The translations under genes were made by a program, and so were the position numbers. DNA of 64,000 bases from Azospirillum oryzae. GTDB taxonomy: Bacteria; Pseudomonadota; Alphaproteobacteria; Azospirillales; Azospirillaceae. This document shows positions 12,238 to 19,438 of this stretch, one piece after another (the stretch's first letter is position 1; every line of letters starts with the position of its first letter). The stretch covers positions 62,001-126,000 of the forward strand of contig NZ_FXAK01000008.1 of assembly GCF_900177515.1 (NCBI RefSeq). Reading direction: 5' to 3'. The notes beneath the pieces are model-generated. The model was not told where the DNA came from, did not search any database, and worked only from the letters and a program-made list of their open reading frames with translations.

Positions 12238-12990
12238 ATGGACCACCAGCCCCCCAAACCCACCCGCGTCTATTACTTCGGCACCTGCCTCGTCGACCTG
12301 TTCTTCCCCGACGCCGGCATGGCGGGGATCGAGCTGCTGCAGTCCCAGGGCCTGACCGTCGTCTTCCCCCAGGGGCAGAGCTGCTGCGGCCAGCCCGCCT
12401 ACAATTCCGGCTACCGCGCCGACGCGCTGAAGGTCGCCCGTGCCCAGCTGGACCTGTTCCCCGGCGACGACCCCATCGTCGTGCCGTCGGGGTCCTGCGC
12501 CGGCATGATGAAGAAGCACTGGCCCGACCTGTTCCGCGGCGAGCCGGACGAGGCCAAGGCCGTCCAGGTTGCGGCCCGCGTCTGGGAGTTGACCCAGTTC
12601 CTGGTCCATGTCCTCGACGTCCGACTGACCGACAAGGGGGAGCCGCTGCGCGTCACCTGGCACGCTTCCTGCCATGCCCAGCGCGAAATGGGCGTGGTGG
12701 ATGAGCCCAAGGCCCTGCTGCGCCAGCTCGCCAACGTCGAGCTGGTGGAACTGAAGCGGGAGAAGGAATGCTGCGGGTTCGGCGGCACCTTCGCCGTGCG
12801 CCATCCGGAGATCTCCGCCGCGATGGTCGGCGACAAGGTGGCGGACATCGAAGGCACCGGCGCCGCCCGCGTGGTATCGGGCGACTGCGGCTGCCTGCTG
12901 AACATCACCGGCGCGCTGGAGGCCGGCAACAAGGCCACGCGCGGCCAGCACATCGCCCAGTTCCTGAAGGAGCGCATCCATGGACGGTAA
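12238..12990 (+). CDS. lldE: L-lactate oxidation complex subunit LldE/LutA
   Basis: 250 aa, typical length. Two CCG cysteine-rich domains are visible (FPQGQSCCGQPAYNSG near residue 45 and KECCGFGGTFAV near 180), of the heterodisulfide-reductase type that bind Fe-S centres or act in electron transfer. With LldF and LldG it forms the cytoplasmic L-lactate dehydrogenase complex. A GAGGAAA ribosome-binding site precedes the ATG. Its 3' end overlaps the lldF start by 11 nt, indicating translational coupling. Confidence 0.95.
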   Translation: MDHQPPKPTRVYYFGTCLVDLFFPDAGMAGIELLQSQGLTVVFPQGQSCCGQPAYNSGYRADALKVARAQLDLFPGDDPIVVPSGSCAGMMKKHWPDLFRGEPDEAKAVQVAARVWELTQFLVHVLDVRLTDKGEPLRVTWHASCHAQREMGVVDEPKALLRQLANVELVELKREKECCGFGGTFAVRHPEISAAMVGDKVADIEGTGAARVVSGDCGCLLNITGALEAGNKATRGQHIAQFLKERIHGR

Positions 12991-14404
12991 CGCACCGGAT
13001 TTCGCCGCCGCCTCCCGCGCAGCGCTGGCCGACCCGCAGTTGCGCGGCAATTTCCGCCGCGCCATGGATGGCTTGATGACCAAGCGCGCCGCCCAGTTCG
13101 CCGACCAGGATGAATGGCACGGCGTGCGGGCGCTGGCCGCCAGCGTGCGGCTGCGCGCCCTGTCGAAGCTGCCGGAACTGCTGGAAAAGCTGGAGGAGAA
13201 CTGCACCCGCAACGGCATCACCGTCCATTGGGCCGCCACGACGGATGACGCCAACGCCATCGCTCTCGACATCCTGCACAAGGCCAACGCCAAGCTGGTG
13301 GTCAAGGGCAAGTCGATGGTGACGGAGGAGATGCACCTGAACGCCGTCCTGGAAAAGGACGGCATCGAGGTGCTGGAAAGCGACCTCGGCGAATACATCG
13401 TTCAGCTGGACGGCACCATGCCGTCGCACATCATCATGCCGGCGATCCACCTGAACACCAAACAGATCGCCCATCTGTTCAAGCGCAAGATCAAGGACGC
13501 CGAAAGCCGGGAGGACGCGGCCTATCTGACCGACCTCGCCCGCCGGGTGCTGCGCGCCAAGTTCCAGGCCGCCGATGTCGGCATGTCCGGCGTCAATGCC
13601 GCGGTGGCGGAGACCGGGACCCTCTGCCTGATCGAGAATGAGGGCAACGGCCGCATGTGCACCACGGTGCCGCCGGTCCACATCGCCTTCATGGGGCTGG
13701 AGAAGGTGGTGGAAAAGCTGGAGGACGTTCCGCCGGTCATCAGCCTGCTGCCGCGCTCCGCCACCGGCCAGCCGATCACCACCTACGTCAACATGATCTC
13801 CGGCCCTCGGAAGGAGGGCGAGAAGGACGGCCCCCGCGAGGTGCATCTGGTCATCCTCGACAATGGCAGGTCCACCATCTACGCCGACCCGGAGCTGCGC
13901 GACACGCTGCGCTGCATCCGCTGCGGCGCCTGCATGAACCATTGCCCGGTCTACACCCAGGTCGGCGGCCACGCCTATGAGGCGCCCTACCCCGGCCCCA
14001 TCGGCAAGATCCTGGTGCCGCAGATCGAGGGGTTGGCCAAGCGCGGCGCCATGCCCCACGCCTGCACCATGTGCAACGCCTGCGTCGAGATCTGCCCGGT
14101 GAAGATCCCGATCGTCGAGATCATGGGGCGGTTGCGGGTAGAGGCGGTGAAGCCCGGCGGCACGGTGAAGGACGGCGGCGCCAAGGCCAACCGGACGGAA
14201 TCGATGGTGTGGAGCGGCTGGGCGGCGATGAACGCCTCCCCAACCGCCTACCGCATCGCGACCGTGGCGATGAGCAGGCTCGGCAACGTCGCGCCATCGT
14301 CGCTGCCCATGCTGAAGGAGTGGACGAACGTCCGCACCAAGCCGCGCTTCGCCGGCCGCACCCTGCACGACCTCGCCCGCGCCAAGGGGATTCCCGATGT
14401 CTGA
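12980..14404 (+). CDS. lldF: L-lactate oxidation complex Fe-S subunit LldF/LutB
   Basis: 474 aa. The N-terminal LUD domain (about 60-290, including MSGVNAAVAETGTLCLIENE) is followed by two 4Fe-4S motifs, CIRCGACMNHCPVY near residue 310 and CTMCNACVEICPVK near 360, and a C-terminal DUF3390-like tail. This is the central electron-transfer subunit of the LldEFG L-lactate dehydrogenase. It overlaps lldE upstream and lldG downstream (8 nt), so the three subunits are probably made stoichiometrically. Confidence 0.95.
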   Translation: MDGNAPDFAAASRAALADPQLRGNFRRAMDGLMTKRAAQFADQDEWHGVRALAASVRLRALSKLPELLEKLEENCTRNGITVHWAATTDDANAIALDILHKANAKLVVKGKSMVTEEMHLNAVLEKDGIEVLESDLGEYIVQLDGTMPSHIIMPAIHLNTKQIAHLFKRKIKDAESREDAAYLTDLARRVLRAKFQAADVGMSGVNAAVAETGTLCLIENEGNGRMCTTVPPVHIAFMGLEKVVEKLEDVPPVISLLPRSATGQPITTYVNMISGPRKEGEKDGPREVHLVILDNGRSTIYADPELRDTLRCIRCGACMNHCPVYTQVGGHAYEAPYPGPIGKILVPQIEGLAKRGAMPHACTMCNACVEICPVKIPIVEIMGRLRVEAVKPGGTVKDGGAKANRTESMVWSGWAAMNASPTAYRIATVAMSRLGNVAPSSLPMLKEWTNVRTKPRFAGRTLHDLARAKGIPDV

Positions 14405-15059
14405 CGCCCGCAACTCGATCCTGACGACGCTGCGCAGGACGCGCGACGCCCACCCGCTGACGTCGCCCGCGTCGGACTTCGCGCCGATCGAGGCGAAGCA
14501 GTGGGCGGCGGATGAGCGCCTGCCCCGCATCCGACGCCTGATGGAAGCGGTGCATACGGAGTTCCTCGACGCGACGGAGGCCGACTGGCCGGCAGTGCTG
14601 CGGGAGTTTCTGGTACGGGAGGGCGTGGGCTCGTTGATGTATGCGCCGGCGACGGCGGCGGGGAAGCGGCTGGTCGAGGGGTGGGACGCCGCCTCCACCA
14701 CCCTCATCCCCTACGACCGCCCGCTCGAAGACCTGAAGCCCCAGCTGTTCGAGTCCATCGAGGCCGGTCTCACCACCACCCGCGGCGCCATCGCCGAGAC
14801 CGGCAGCCTGATCCTGTGGCCGACGGCGGACGAGCCACGCACCCTCTCCCTCGTCCCGCACATCCACGTCGCAATCCTGCGCACCGACGCCCTCTACGAC
14901 ACCTTCCTGCAGGCCATGCGCGAGCAGGGATGGGCGCAGGCGATGCCGACCAACGTGCTGCTGGTGTCCGGCCCCAGCAAGACCGCCGACATCGAGCAGA
15001 CGCTGGCCTACGGCGTCCACGGTCCGAAGCGGCTGATTGTCCTGGTGGTCCATCCATGA
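14397..15059 (+). CDS. lldG: L-lactate oxidation complex subunit LldG/LutC
   Basis: 220 aa, single LUD (DUF162) domain with the family segments GLTTTRGAIAETGSLILWP and PTNVLLVSGPSKTADIEQTLAYGVHGP. It is the third subunit of the LldEFG complex. It overlaps lldF by 8 nt and shares ATGA with a small downstream ORF. No lactate permease is present next to the operon. Confidence 0.95.
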   Translation: MSDARNSILTTLRRTRDAHPLTSPASDFAPIEAKQWAADERLPRIRRLMEAVHTEFLDATEADWPAVLREFLVREGVGSLMYAPATAAGKRLVEGWDAASTTLIPYDRPLEDLKPQLFESIEAGLTTTRGAIAETGSLILWPTADEPRTLSLVPHIHVAILRTDALYDTFLQAMREQGWAQAMPTNVLLVSGPSKTADIEQTLAYGVHGPKRLIVLVVHP

Positions 15060-15313
15060 CCGCCCGCCCAGCCAACGAGCCGGCGGCCCGGCTCTACGAG
15101 GCGATCCTGCATCTCAGGCGCCTCGGCCATCGGGTGGAGAAATGCGAAGGGCGGCGCGGGCGACATCGGCTGGATGGGGCCGAAATCACCGACGCCGCCC
15201 TTCTGGAGCTGGCAATGACCCGCGTCCGCCGGGCGGCGCGGGTTCCCTTATCGCATCAGGCCGGACGCACCGCAGTCGGACGCGACACCGCCACCGACGG
15301 CTTGCGGCCGTAG
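15056..15313 (+). CDS. Possible small hypothetical protein coupled to lldG
   Basis: 85 aa, very rich in Arg and Ala, starting at an ATG that overlaps the lldG stop (ATGA), which suggests translational coupling. The first 60 residues have acceptable composition (RLYEAILHLRRLGHRVEKCEGRRGRHRLDG is cut here to its sense: a basic helix then a turn). The last 58 nt overlap the 3' end of convergent dadA. No domain recognised. It may be spurious. Confidence 0.4.
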   Translation: MTARPANEPAARLYEAILHLRRLGHRVEKCEGRRGRHRLDGAEITDAALLELAMTRVRRAARVPLSHQAGRTAVGRDTATDGLRP

Positions 15314-16557
15314 CGCTCGACGCTGAGGCCCTCCATGTCGATCTCGGTCCGGCGGCCGCTGACCACGTCGGCCAGCACGCGGGCGGAGCCGGCGGACATC
15401 GTCCAGCCCAGCGTGCCGTGGCCGGTGTTGAGATACAGGTTGCGGACATGGGTCGGCCCCAGGATCGGCGTGCCGTCCGGGGTGTTCGGACGCAGGCCGG
15501 TCCAGAATTCCGCCTTCGACAGGTCGCCGCCCTTCGGGAACAGGTCGCTGACCACATGGTCGAGCGGGCCGCGGCGGCTCTCACGCAGGGTCAGGTCGAA
15601 ACCGGACAGCTCCGCCGTGCCGCCGACGCGGATGCGGTCGCCGAGCCGAGTGACGGCGATCTTGTGCGTCTCGTCCATCACCGTCGATTCCGGCGCGTGG
15701 GCGGCGTCGGTGATCGGCAGGGTCAGCGAATAGCCCTTCACCGGATAGACCGGCAGGTCGATGCCCAGCGGCTTCACCAGCTTGGGGGAATAGCTGCCCA
15801 TGGCGACGATGTAGCTGTCGGCGGTCAGCGTGCCCTGGTCGGTCAGCACGCCGGTGATCTTGCGCCCGTCGCTTTCCAGCCCGCGGATGGAGACGCCATA
15901 GCGGAACTCCACACCACGCTTGGCGGCATAGTCGGCCAGCTTGTTGGTGAACTGGAAGCAGTCGCCGGTCTCGTCGCCCGGCAGGTGCAGCGCGCCGACC
16001 AGCTTGTCCTTCACATGGGCCAGCGCCGGCTCGACCGAGGTCAGGCCGTCGCGGTCGAACAGGCTGTAGGGAACGCCATAGCGCTCCAGCACCGCCATGT
16101 CGTAGCCGGCGGCGTCCATCTGCTTCTGGGTGCGGAAGACCTGCAGCGTGCCTTGGGTGCGCTCGTCATAGGTGATGCCGGTTTCGGCGCGCAGAGCCTT
16201 CAGGCAGTCGCGGCTGTATTCGGCGACGCGGACCATGCGGCTCTTGTTCAGCTGATAGCTCGCCTCGTTGGCGTTGGCCAGCAGCTTCAGGCACCAGGAC
16301 CACATGGCCGGATCCAGCTTCGGCCGGATCACCAGCGGAGAATGCTTCATCATCATCCACTTGGCGGCCTTCAGCATCAGCCCCGGCGCCGCCCAGGGAG
16401 CGGAATAGCCCGGCGACACCTCGCCCGCGTTGGCATAGCTGGTCTCCAGCGCCGGGCCGGCCTGACGGTCGATGACGGTCACCTCATGCCCCGCACGCGC
16501 CAGATAATAGGCGGTGGTGACACCGATGACGCCGCTGCCCAGAACGATCACGCGCAT
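15256..16557 (-). CDS. dadA: D-amino acid dehydrogenase small subunit (FAD)
   Basis: 433 aa from the ATG at 16557 (MRVIVLGSGVIGVTTAYYLA), close to the usual 416-432. The N-terminal Rossmann GXGXXG and the DAO-fold C-terminus (LRPNTPDGTPILGPT, LYLNTGHGTLGWT) are intact. The enzyme oxidatively deaminates D-amino acids, classically D-alanine, to 2-oxoacids at the inner membrane and feeds electrons to the respiratory chain. No alanine racemase (dadX) or Lrp-type dadR is adjacent. Instead the divergent neighbour is a TyrR-family activator. A GGGAG ribosome-binding site lies 9 nt upstream, and a -24/-12 promoter (16606-16620) would start transcription about 37 nt before the ATG. Confidence 0.93.
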   Translation of the reverse strand: MRVIVLGSGVIGVTTAYYLARAGHEVTVIDRQAGPALETSYANAGEVSPGYSAPWAAPGLMLKAAKWMMMKHSPLVIRPKLDPAMWSWCLKLLANANEASYQLNKSRMVRVAEYSRDCLKALRAETGITYDERTQGTLQVFRTQKQMDAAGYDMAVLERYGVPYSLFDRDGLTSVEPALAHVKDKLVGALHLPGDETGDCFQFTNKLADYAAKRGVEFRYGVSIRGLESDGRKITGVLTDQGTLTADSYIVAMGSYSPKLVKPLGIDLPVYPVKGYSLTLPITDAAHAPESTVMDETHKIAVTRLGDRIRVGGTAELSGFDLTLRESRRGPLDHVVSDLFPKGGDLSKAEFWTGLRPNTPDGTPILGPTHVRNLYLNTGHGTLGWTMSAGSARVLADVVSGRRTEIDMEGLSVERYGRKPSVAVSRPTAVRPA

Positions 16558-16605
16558 GAGACTGGCTCCCAAGGGGATGGATGACTTTGCTTGAGGGAGT
16601 AGTTC

Positions 16606-16620
16606 GCAAAGGGCGTGCCA
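16606..16620 (-). promoter_or_regulatory. Sigma-54 (-24/-12) promoter of dadA
   Basis: Read on the minus strand the sequence is TGGCACGCCCTTTGC, an exact match to TGGCACG-N4-TTGC with correct GG/GC spacing. The next base is G where A/T is preferred. It lies 49-63 nt before the dadA ATG, placing the expected transcript start near 16594. TyrR-box-like sites lie 55-170 bp upstream, a normal position for an activator of this sigma factor. Confidence 0.85.
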
Positions 16621-16673
16621 GAGACGGAAGTGGCGGATTTGCTGCGGTGCGGGGGGAGTGGTGGTCGCGCGGG

Positions 16674-16691
16674 TGTATGAAAATGTTTACA
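16674..16691. promoter_or_regulatory. TyrR-box-like operator 1
   Basis: TGTATG-AAAATG-TTTACA compared with the TyrR consensus TGTAAA-N6-TTTACA: 4/6 in the left half and 6/6 in the right. It lies about 55 bp upstream of the dadA -24 element, in the 306-bp space between dadA and the TyrR-family gene. Confidence 0.6.
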
Positions 16692-16742
16692 GATTGAGGA
16701 GACCGAAGAGCACCGGTGTTGCACAGCAAGGAGTTAGGCGGG

Positions 16743-16779
16743 TGTAAACATTTTGATACGTCGTAAAGATATGTGTACA
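16743..16779. promoter_or_regulatory. TyrR-box-like operators 2 and 3
   Basis: Two sites lie nearly back to back. 16743-16760 is TGTAAA-CATTTT-GATACG (6/6 and 3/6 matches). 16762-16779 is CGTAAA-GATATG-TGTACA (5/6 and 5/6). A strong and a weak box next to each other is a familiar TyrR arrangement. They lie 85-121 bp before the TyrR-family ATG, so they could mediate autoregulation as well as dadA activation. Confidence 0.6.
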
Positions 16780-16791
16780 GTGGTTGCCGGA

Positions 16792-16838
16792 TGCCCCACC
16801 CCACCCCTCCCCCGCGGGGCGGCGGAGGGGTGGGGGCA
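16792..16838. repeat. GC-rich intergenic inverted repeat (same family as 12102 and 19307)
   Basis: TGCCCCACCCC...GGGGTGGGGGCA with a CCCCTCC/GGAGGGG inner arm, one short unit of the family. It lies between the TyrR-like boxes and the TyrR-family start codon, i.e. in that gene's 5' leader. Confidence 0.65.
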
Positions 16839-16863
16839 AGTGTTTACCCACTCAAGCACCCCC

Positions 16864-18393
16864 ATGCGCATCGAAGTTACCTTCACCGACCGCGTCGGCA
16901 TCGCCCATGAGATCCTCGCCGTGCTGGCGTTGCGCCGGCTCAACGTCGTCGGCGTCGAGGTCGACCCGCCGCTGATCCATATCGACGCTCCCGGCCTGGA
17001 CCCGGCGGCGCTGCCGGCCCTGTCGGACGCGCTGCGCACCATCGCCGGCGTGCAGTCGGTGGCGGCCATCGACATGCTGCCGGGCACGCGGCGGCGTCTG
17101 CATCTTGATGCGCTGCTCGCCGCCCTGCCCGACCCGGTGCTGGCGGTGGACCGTGGGGGCCGCGTGGTGGTGGCGAGCACCGCCGCCGCCCAGGTCGCGG
17201 GATTGCCGGAGTCGCGCCTCGCTGGCCTTGATCTGGGCGAGCTGTTCGGCGAGCCCGAGTTGACGCGCGAACTGACTGCCGGCGGTTTCCGCATGTCCGG
17301 CCGCGAGGTGACGCTGAACGGTCAGCCCTTCCTGCTGGAGGTGACGCCCATCGTCGATGTCGAGGCGGCGGGCGCCGTCATCACCCTGTTCACCCCGTCA
17401 CGTTTGGGCGAGCGGCTCGACGCCATCCAGAATTTCGATGAGGGCGGCTTCGACCGCATCCTCGGCGAATCGCCGCCGGTCAGGGCGCTGAAGGCACGGG
17501 CCGCGCGGGTCGCCGCGATGGAGGCGCCGCTGCTGATCCTGGGCGAGACCGGCACCGGAAAGGAACTGATCGCCCATGCCTGCCACCGCGCCAGTCCGCG
17601 CCGCGACAAGCCCTTCCTGGCGCTGAACTGCGCCGCCGTGCCGGAAAATCTGGCGGAGAGCGAGCTGTTCGGCTACGCCCCCGGCTCCTTCACCGGGGCC
17701 CAGCGCGGCGGCAAGCCCGGCCTGTTGGAACTGGCCCATGGCGGCACCGTATTCCTCGACGAGATCGGCGAGATGTCGGCCTATCTCCAGGCCAAGCTGC
17801 TGCGCTTCCTCAACGACGGCAGCTTCCGCCGGGTCGGCGGCGAGCGCGAGCAGAAGGTGGATGTCCGCGTCATCAGCGCAACCCACCGCTCGCTGGAGGC
17901 GATGGTCGCCGACCACAGCTTCCGCGAGGATCTGTTCTATCGCCTGAACGTGCTGTCGCTGAGTGTCCCGCCACTGCGCGAGCGTGGCCAGGACATCCTG
18001 CTTCTGGCCCGCCATTTCATCGCCCGCGCCGCGGCGCAGGCCCGCCGGCCGCCCGGCCGCCTGACCCCGGCGGCAGCTGCGGCGCTGCTCGCCAACCGCT
18101 GGCCGGGCAATGTGCGCCAGTTGGAGAACGTCATCTTCCGCGCCATGACCATGAGCGACGGCGGCGCGCTGGATGCCGCCGATCTGGAACTTGCCGGTGC
18201 CGGCATGCAGTCGTCCGCCGTGCCGGCGGAAGAGGCGGACAGCTGGGAAGACGCGGTGGAGGGGTTCGAGCGGACACTGCTGCGCCGGCTCTATCCGCAT
18301 TTCCCGTCCAGCCGCAAGCTGGCCGCAAGGCTCAACACCTCGCACACGATGATCGCCAACAAGCTGCGGAAATACGGCATTCCGGAGCGGTGA
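16864..18393 (+). CDS. TyrR/PhhR-family AAA+ transcriptional regulator with sigma-54 contact loop
   Basis: 509 aa from the ATG at 16864, chosen because MRIEVTFTDRVGIAHEIL matches the TyrR N-terminus; no good ribosome-binding site is seen. Order: ACT domain (1-70), PAS (about 78-190), AAA+ (about 207-430) with Walker A GETGTGKE and Walker B GGTVFLDEIGEM, then a TyrR-type C-terminal HTH (SSRKLAARLNTSHTMIANKL). E. coli TyrR lacks the sigma-54 loop, but here residues 274-279 read GSFTGA, one change from GAFTGA. The ACT domain suggests an amino-acid effector (aromatic in known members). Divergent dadA with a -24/-12 promoter and TyrR-like boxes make it the probable RpoN-dependent activator of dadA. 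Confidence 0.9.
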   Translation: MRIEVTFTDRVGIAHEILAVLALRRLNVVGVEVDPPLIHIDAPGLDPAALPALSDALRTIAGVQSVAAIDMLPGTRRRLHLDALLAALPDPVLAVDRGGRVVVASTAAAQVAGLPESRLAGLDLGELFGEPELTRELTAGGFRMSGREVTLNGQPFLLEVTPIVDVEAAGAVITLFTPSRLGERLDAIQNFDEGGFDRILGESPPVRALKARAARVAAMEAPLLILGETGTGKELIAHACHRASPRRDKPFLALNCAAVPENLAESELFGYAPGSFTGAQRGGKPGLLELAHGGTVFLDEIGEMSAYLQAKLLRFLNDGSFRRVGGEREQKVDVRVISATHRSLEAMVADHSFREDLFYRLNVLSLSVPPLRERGQDILLLARHFIARAAAQARRPPGRLTPAAAAALLANRWPGNVRQLENVIFRAMTMSDGGALDAADLELAGAGMQSSAVPAEEADSWEDAVEGFERTLLRRLYPHFPSSRKLAARLNTSHTMIANKLRKYGIPER

Positions 18394-18414
18394 AGTCGCC
18401 GGACCCGGGCCGGG

Positions 18415-19227
18415 CTAATGGCCGCTGGAATGTCCGGATGCCTTGGCCGGAGCGGCATGGCTGTCCGCCGCCGGCTTGGCGTGGCTGGCGGCCTTCTCCG
18501 GGGCCTTCTCGGCCGGCTTCTCGGCGGCTGGAGGCTCCAGCCCGGGGGGCGGGCCGCCGAAGGTGATGGTCACCTCGGTCACCGGGCCGGGATCGGGCTG
18601 GCTGTGGTGGAAATTCGCCGATGCGCCGGGGCCCAGGGTCTCGGCCGACGGCTCAATGGTCCAACTCTGCAGCAGCTTGTGCTCGGGACCGAAGGTGATG
18701 ACGCGCAGCGGCGGCAGGGTGCGCTCGACGTCTGTGCCATTGGCGACCTCGCCATCGAGCAGCAGGACGGTCGTCCCGTTTTCGATCTTCTGTTCGGAGC
18801 GGATGTTGCGAAGTTCGAGCCCGAAACCCGGCGGTTCGGCCGGCATGCCGATGGTGTCATAGAGCAATGCTGCGGGCGGCCAGTTGCGGACGATGGCGTC
18901 GCGGCCGAAATAGGCGCCGGCAGCGGTGCCGGCGACCAGAAGCCCCAGCAGGGCGAAGCCGATCACCGTGCTGCGCGCCGGCTTGGCGCGCGGGGCCTTG
19001 GGCGGCTTGACCTTGGTCTTCGCCGCTGTCTTGGCGGCAGTCTTGGTGAGGGTGTCCGGCCGGATTTCCGTCAGCGCGTCGGGAACCACCTCATCGGCTT
19101 CCGGCCGGTCGGGCATCTGCCACCAGGTGTGGCCGCAGCGGGCGCAGCGGACCTTCCGGCCGTCCTGGCCGAGCGACTCGTCGGACAGGGTGTAGCGCGT
19201 CGAGCAGGTCGGACAGGAAACGATCAT
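18415..19227 (-). CDS. Zinc-ribbon (MJ0042) + TM + DUF3426 membrane protein
   Basis: 270 aa. The N-terminus has the MJ0042-type zinc ribbon, MIVSCPTCSTRYTLSD followed by RKVRCARCGHTW (two CxxC pairs). A Lys/Ala-rich linker leads to one membrane helix (about 93-115, STVIGFALLGLLVAGTA). A DUF3426 periplasmic domain follows (about 140-230, NGTTVLLLDGEVANGTD), then an Ala/Lys/His-rich tail. Such proteins are common in Alpha- and Betaproteobacteria; their exact role is not established. Monocistronic and convergent with the TyrR-family gene. Confidence 0.85.
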   Translation of the reverse strand: MIVSCPTCSTRYTLSDESLGQDGRKVRCARCGHTWWQMPDRPEADEVVPDALTEIRPDTLTKTAAKTAAKTKVKPPKAPRAKPARSTVIGFALLGLLVAGTAAGAYFGRDAIVRNWPPAALLYDTIGMPAEPPGFGLELRNIRSEQKIENGTTVLLLDGEVANGTDVERTLPPLRVITFGPEHKLLQSWTIEPSAETLGPGASANFHHSQPDPGPVTEVTITFGGPPPGLEPPAAEKPAEKAPEKAASHAKPAADSHAAPAKASGHSSGH

Positions 19228-19306
19228 CGCGCCGTCGCAGAAAGGTTACCCCCTGCCTTATAGATAGGAGTGGCCCCCGGCGCAACCGACACCGGAGGGA
19301 CGGCGG

Positions 19307-19429
19307 TGCCCCCTCCCCAACCCTCCCCCGCTCACGCGGGAGAGGGAGCTGCCGCGGCATCGCAAATCTTCCCCTCTCCCGCGATCGGACCGACCTTCGG
19401 TCGGCCGAGAGCGTGGGAGGGAGGGGGCA
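19307..19429. repeat. GC-rich intergenic inverted repeat (BIME-like), largest unit
   Basis: Outer arms TGCCCCCTCCCC (19307-19318) and GGGAGGGAGGGGGCA (ending 19429) are complementary. Inside are two sub-palindromes, CCCTCCCCCGC/GCGGGAGAGGG and GACCGACC/GGTCGGCC. It lies just downstream of the ETF-QO stop and could stabilise or terminate its transcript. Confidence 0.7.
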
Positions 19430-19438
19430 GACGCCCCC

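Noticed and set aside
16753..16863. Longer N-terminus for the TyrR-family protein
   Set aside because: It would translate through the TyrR-like box and the repeat element; family N-termini begin at 16864.
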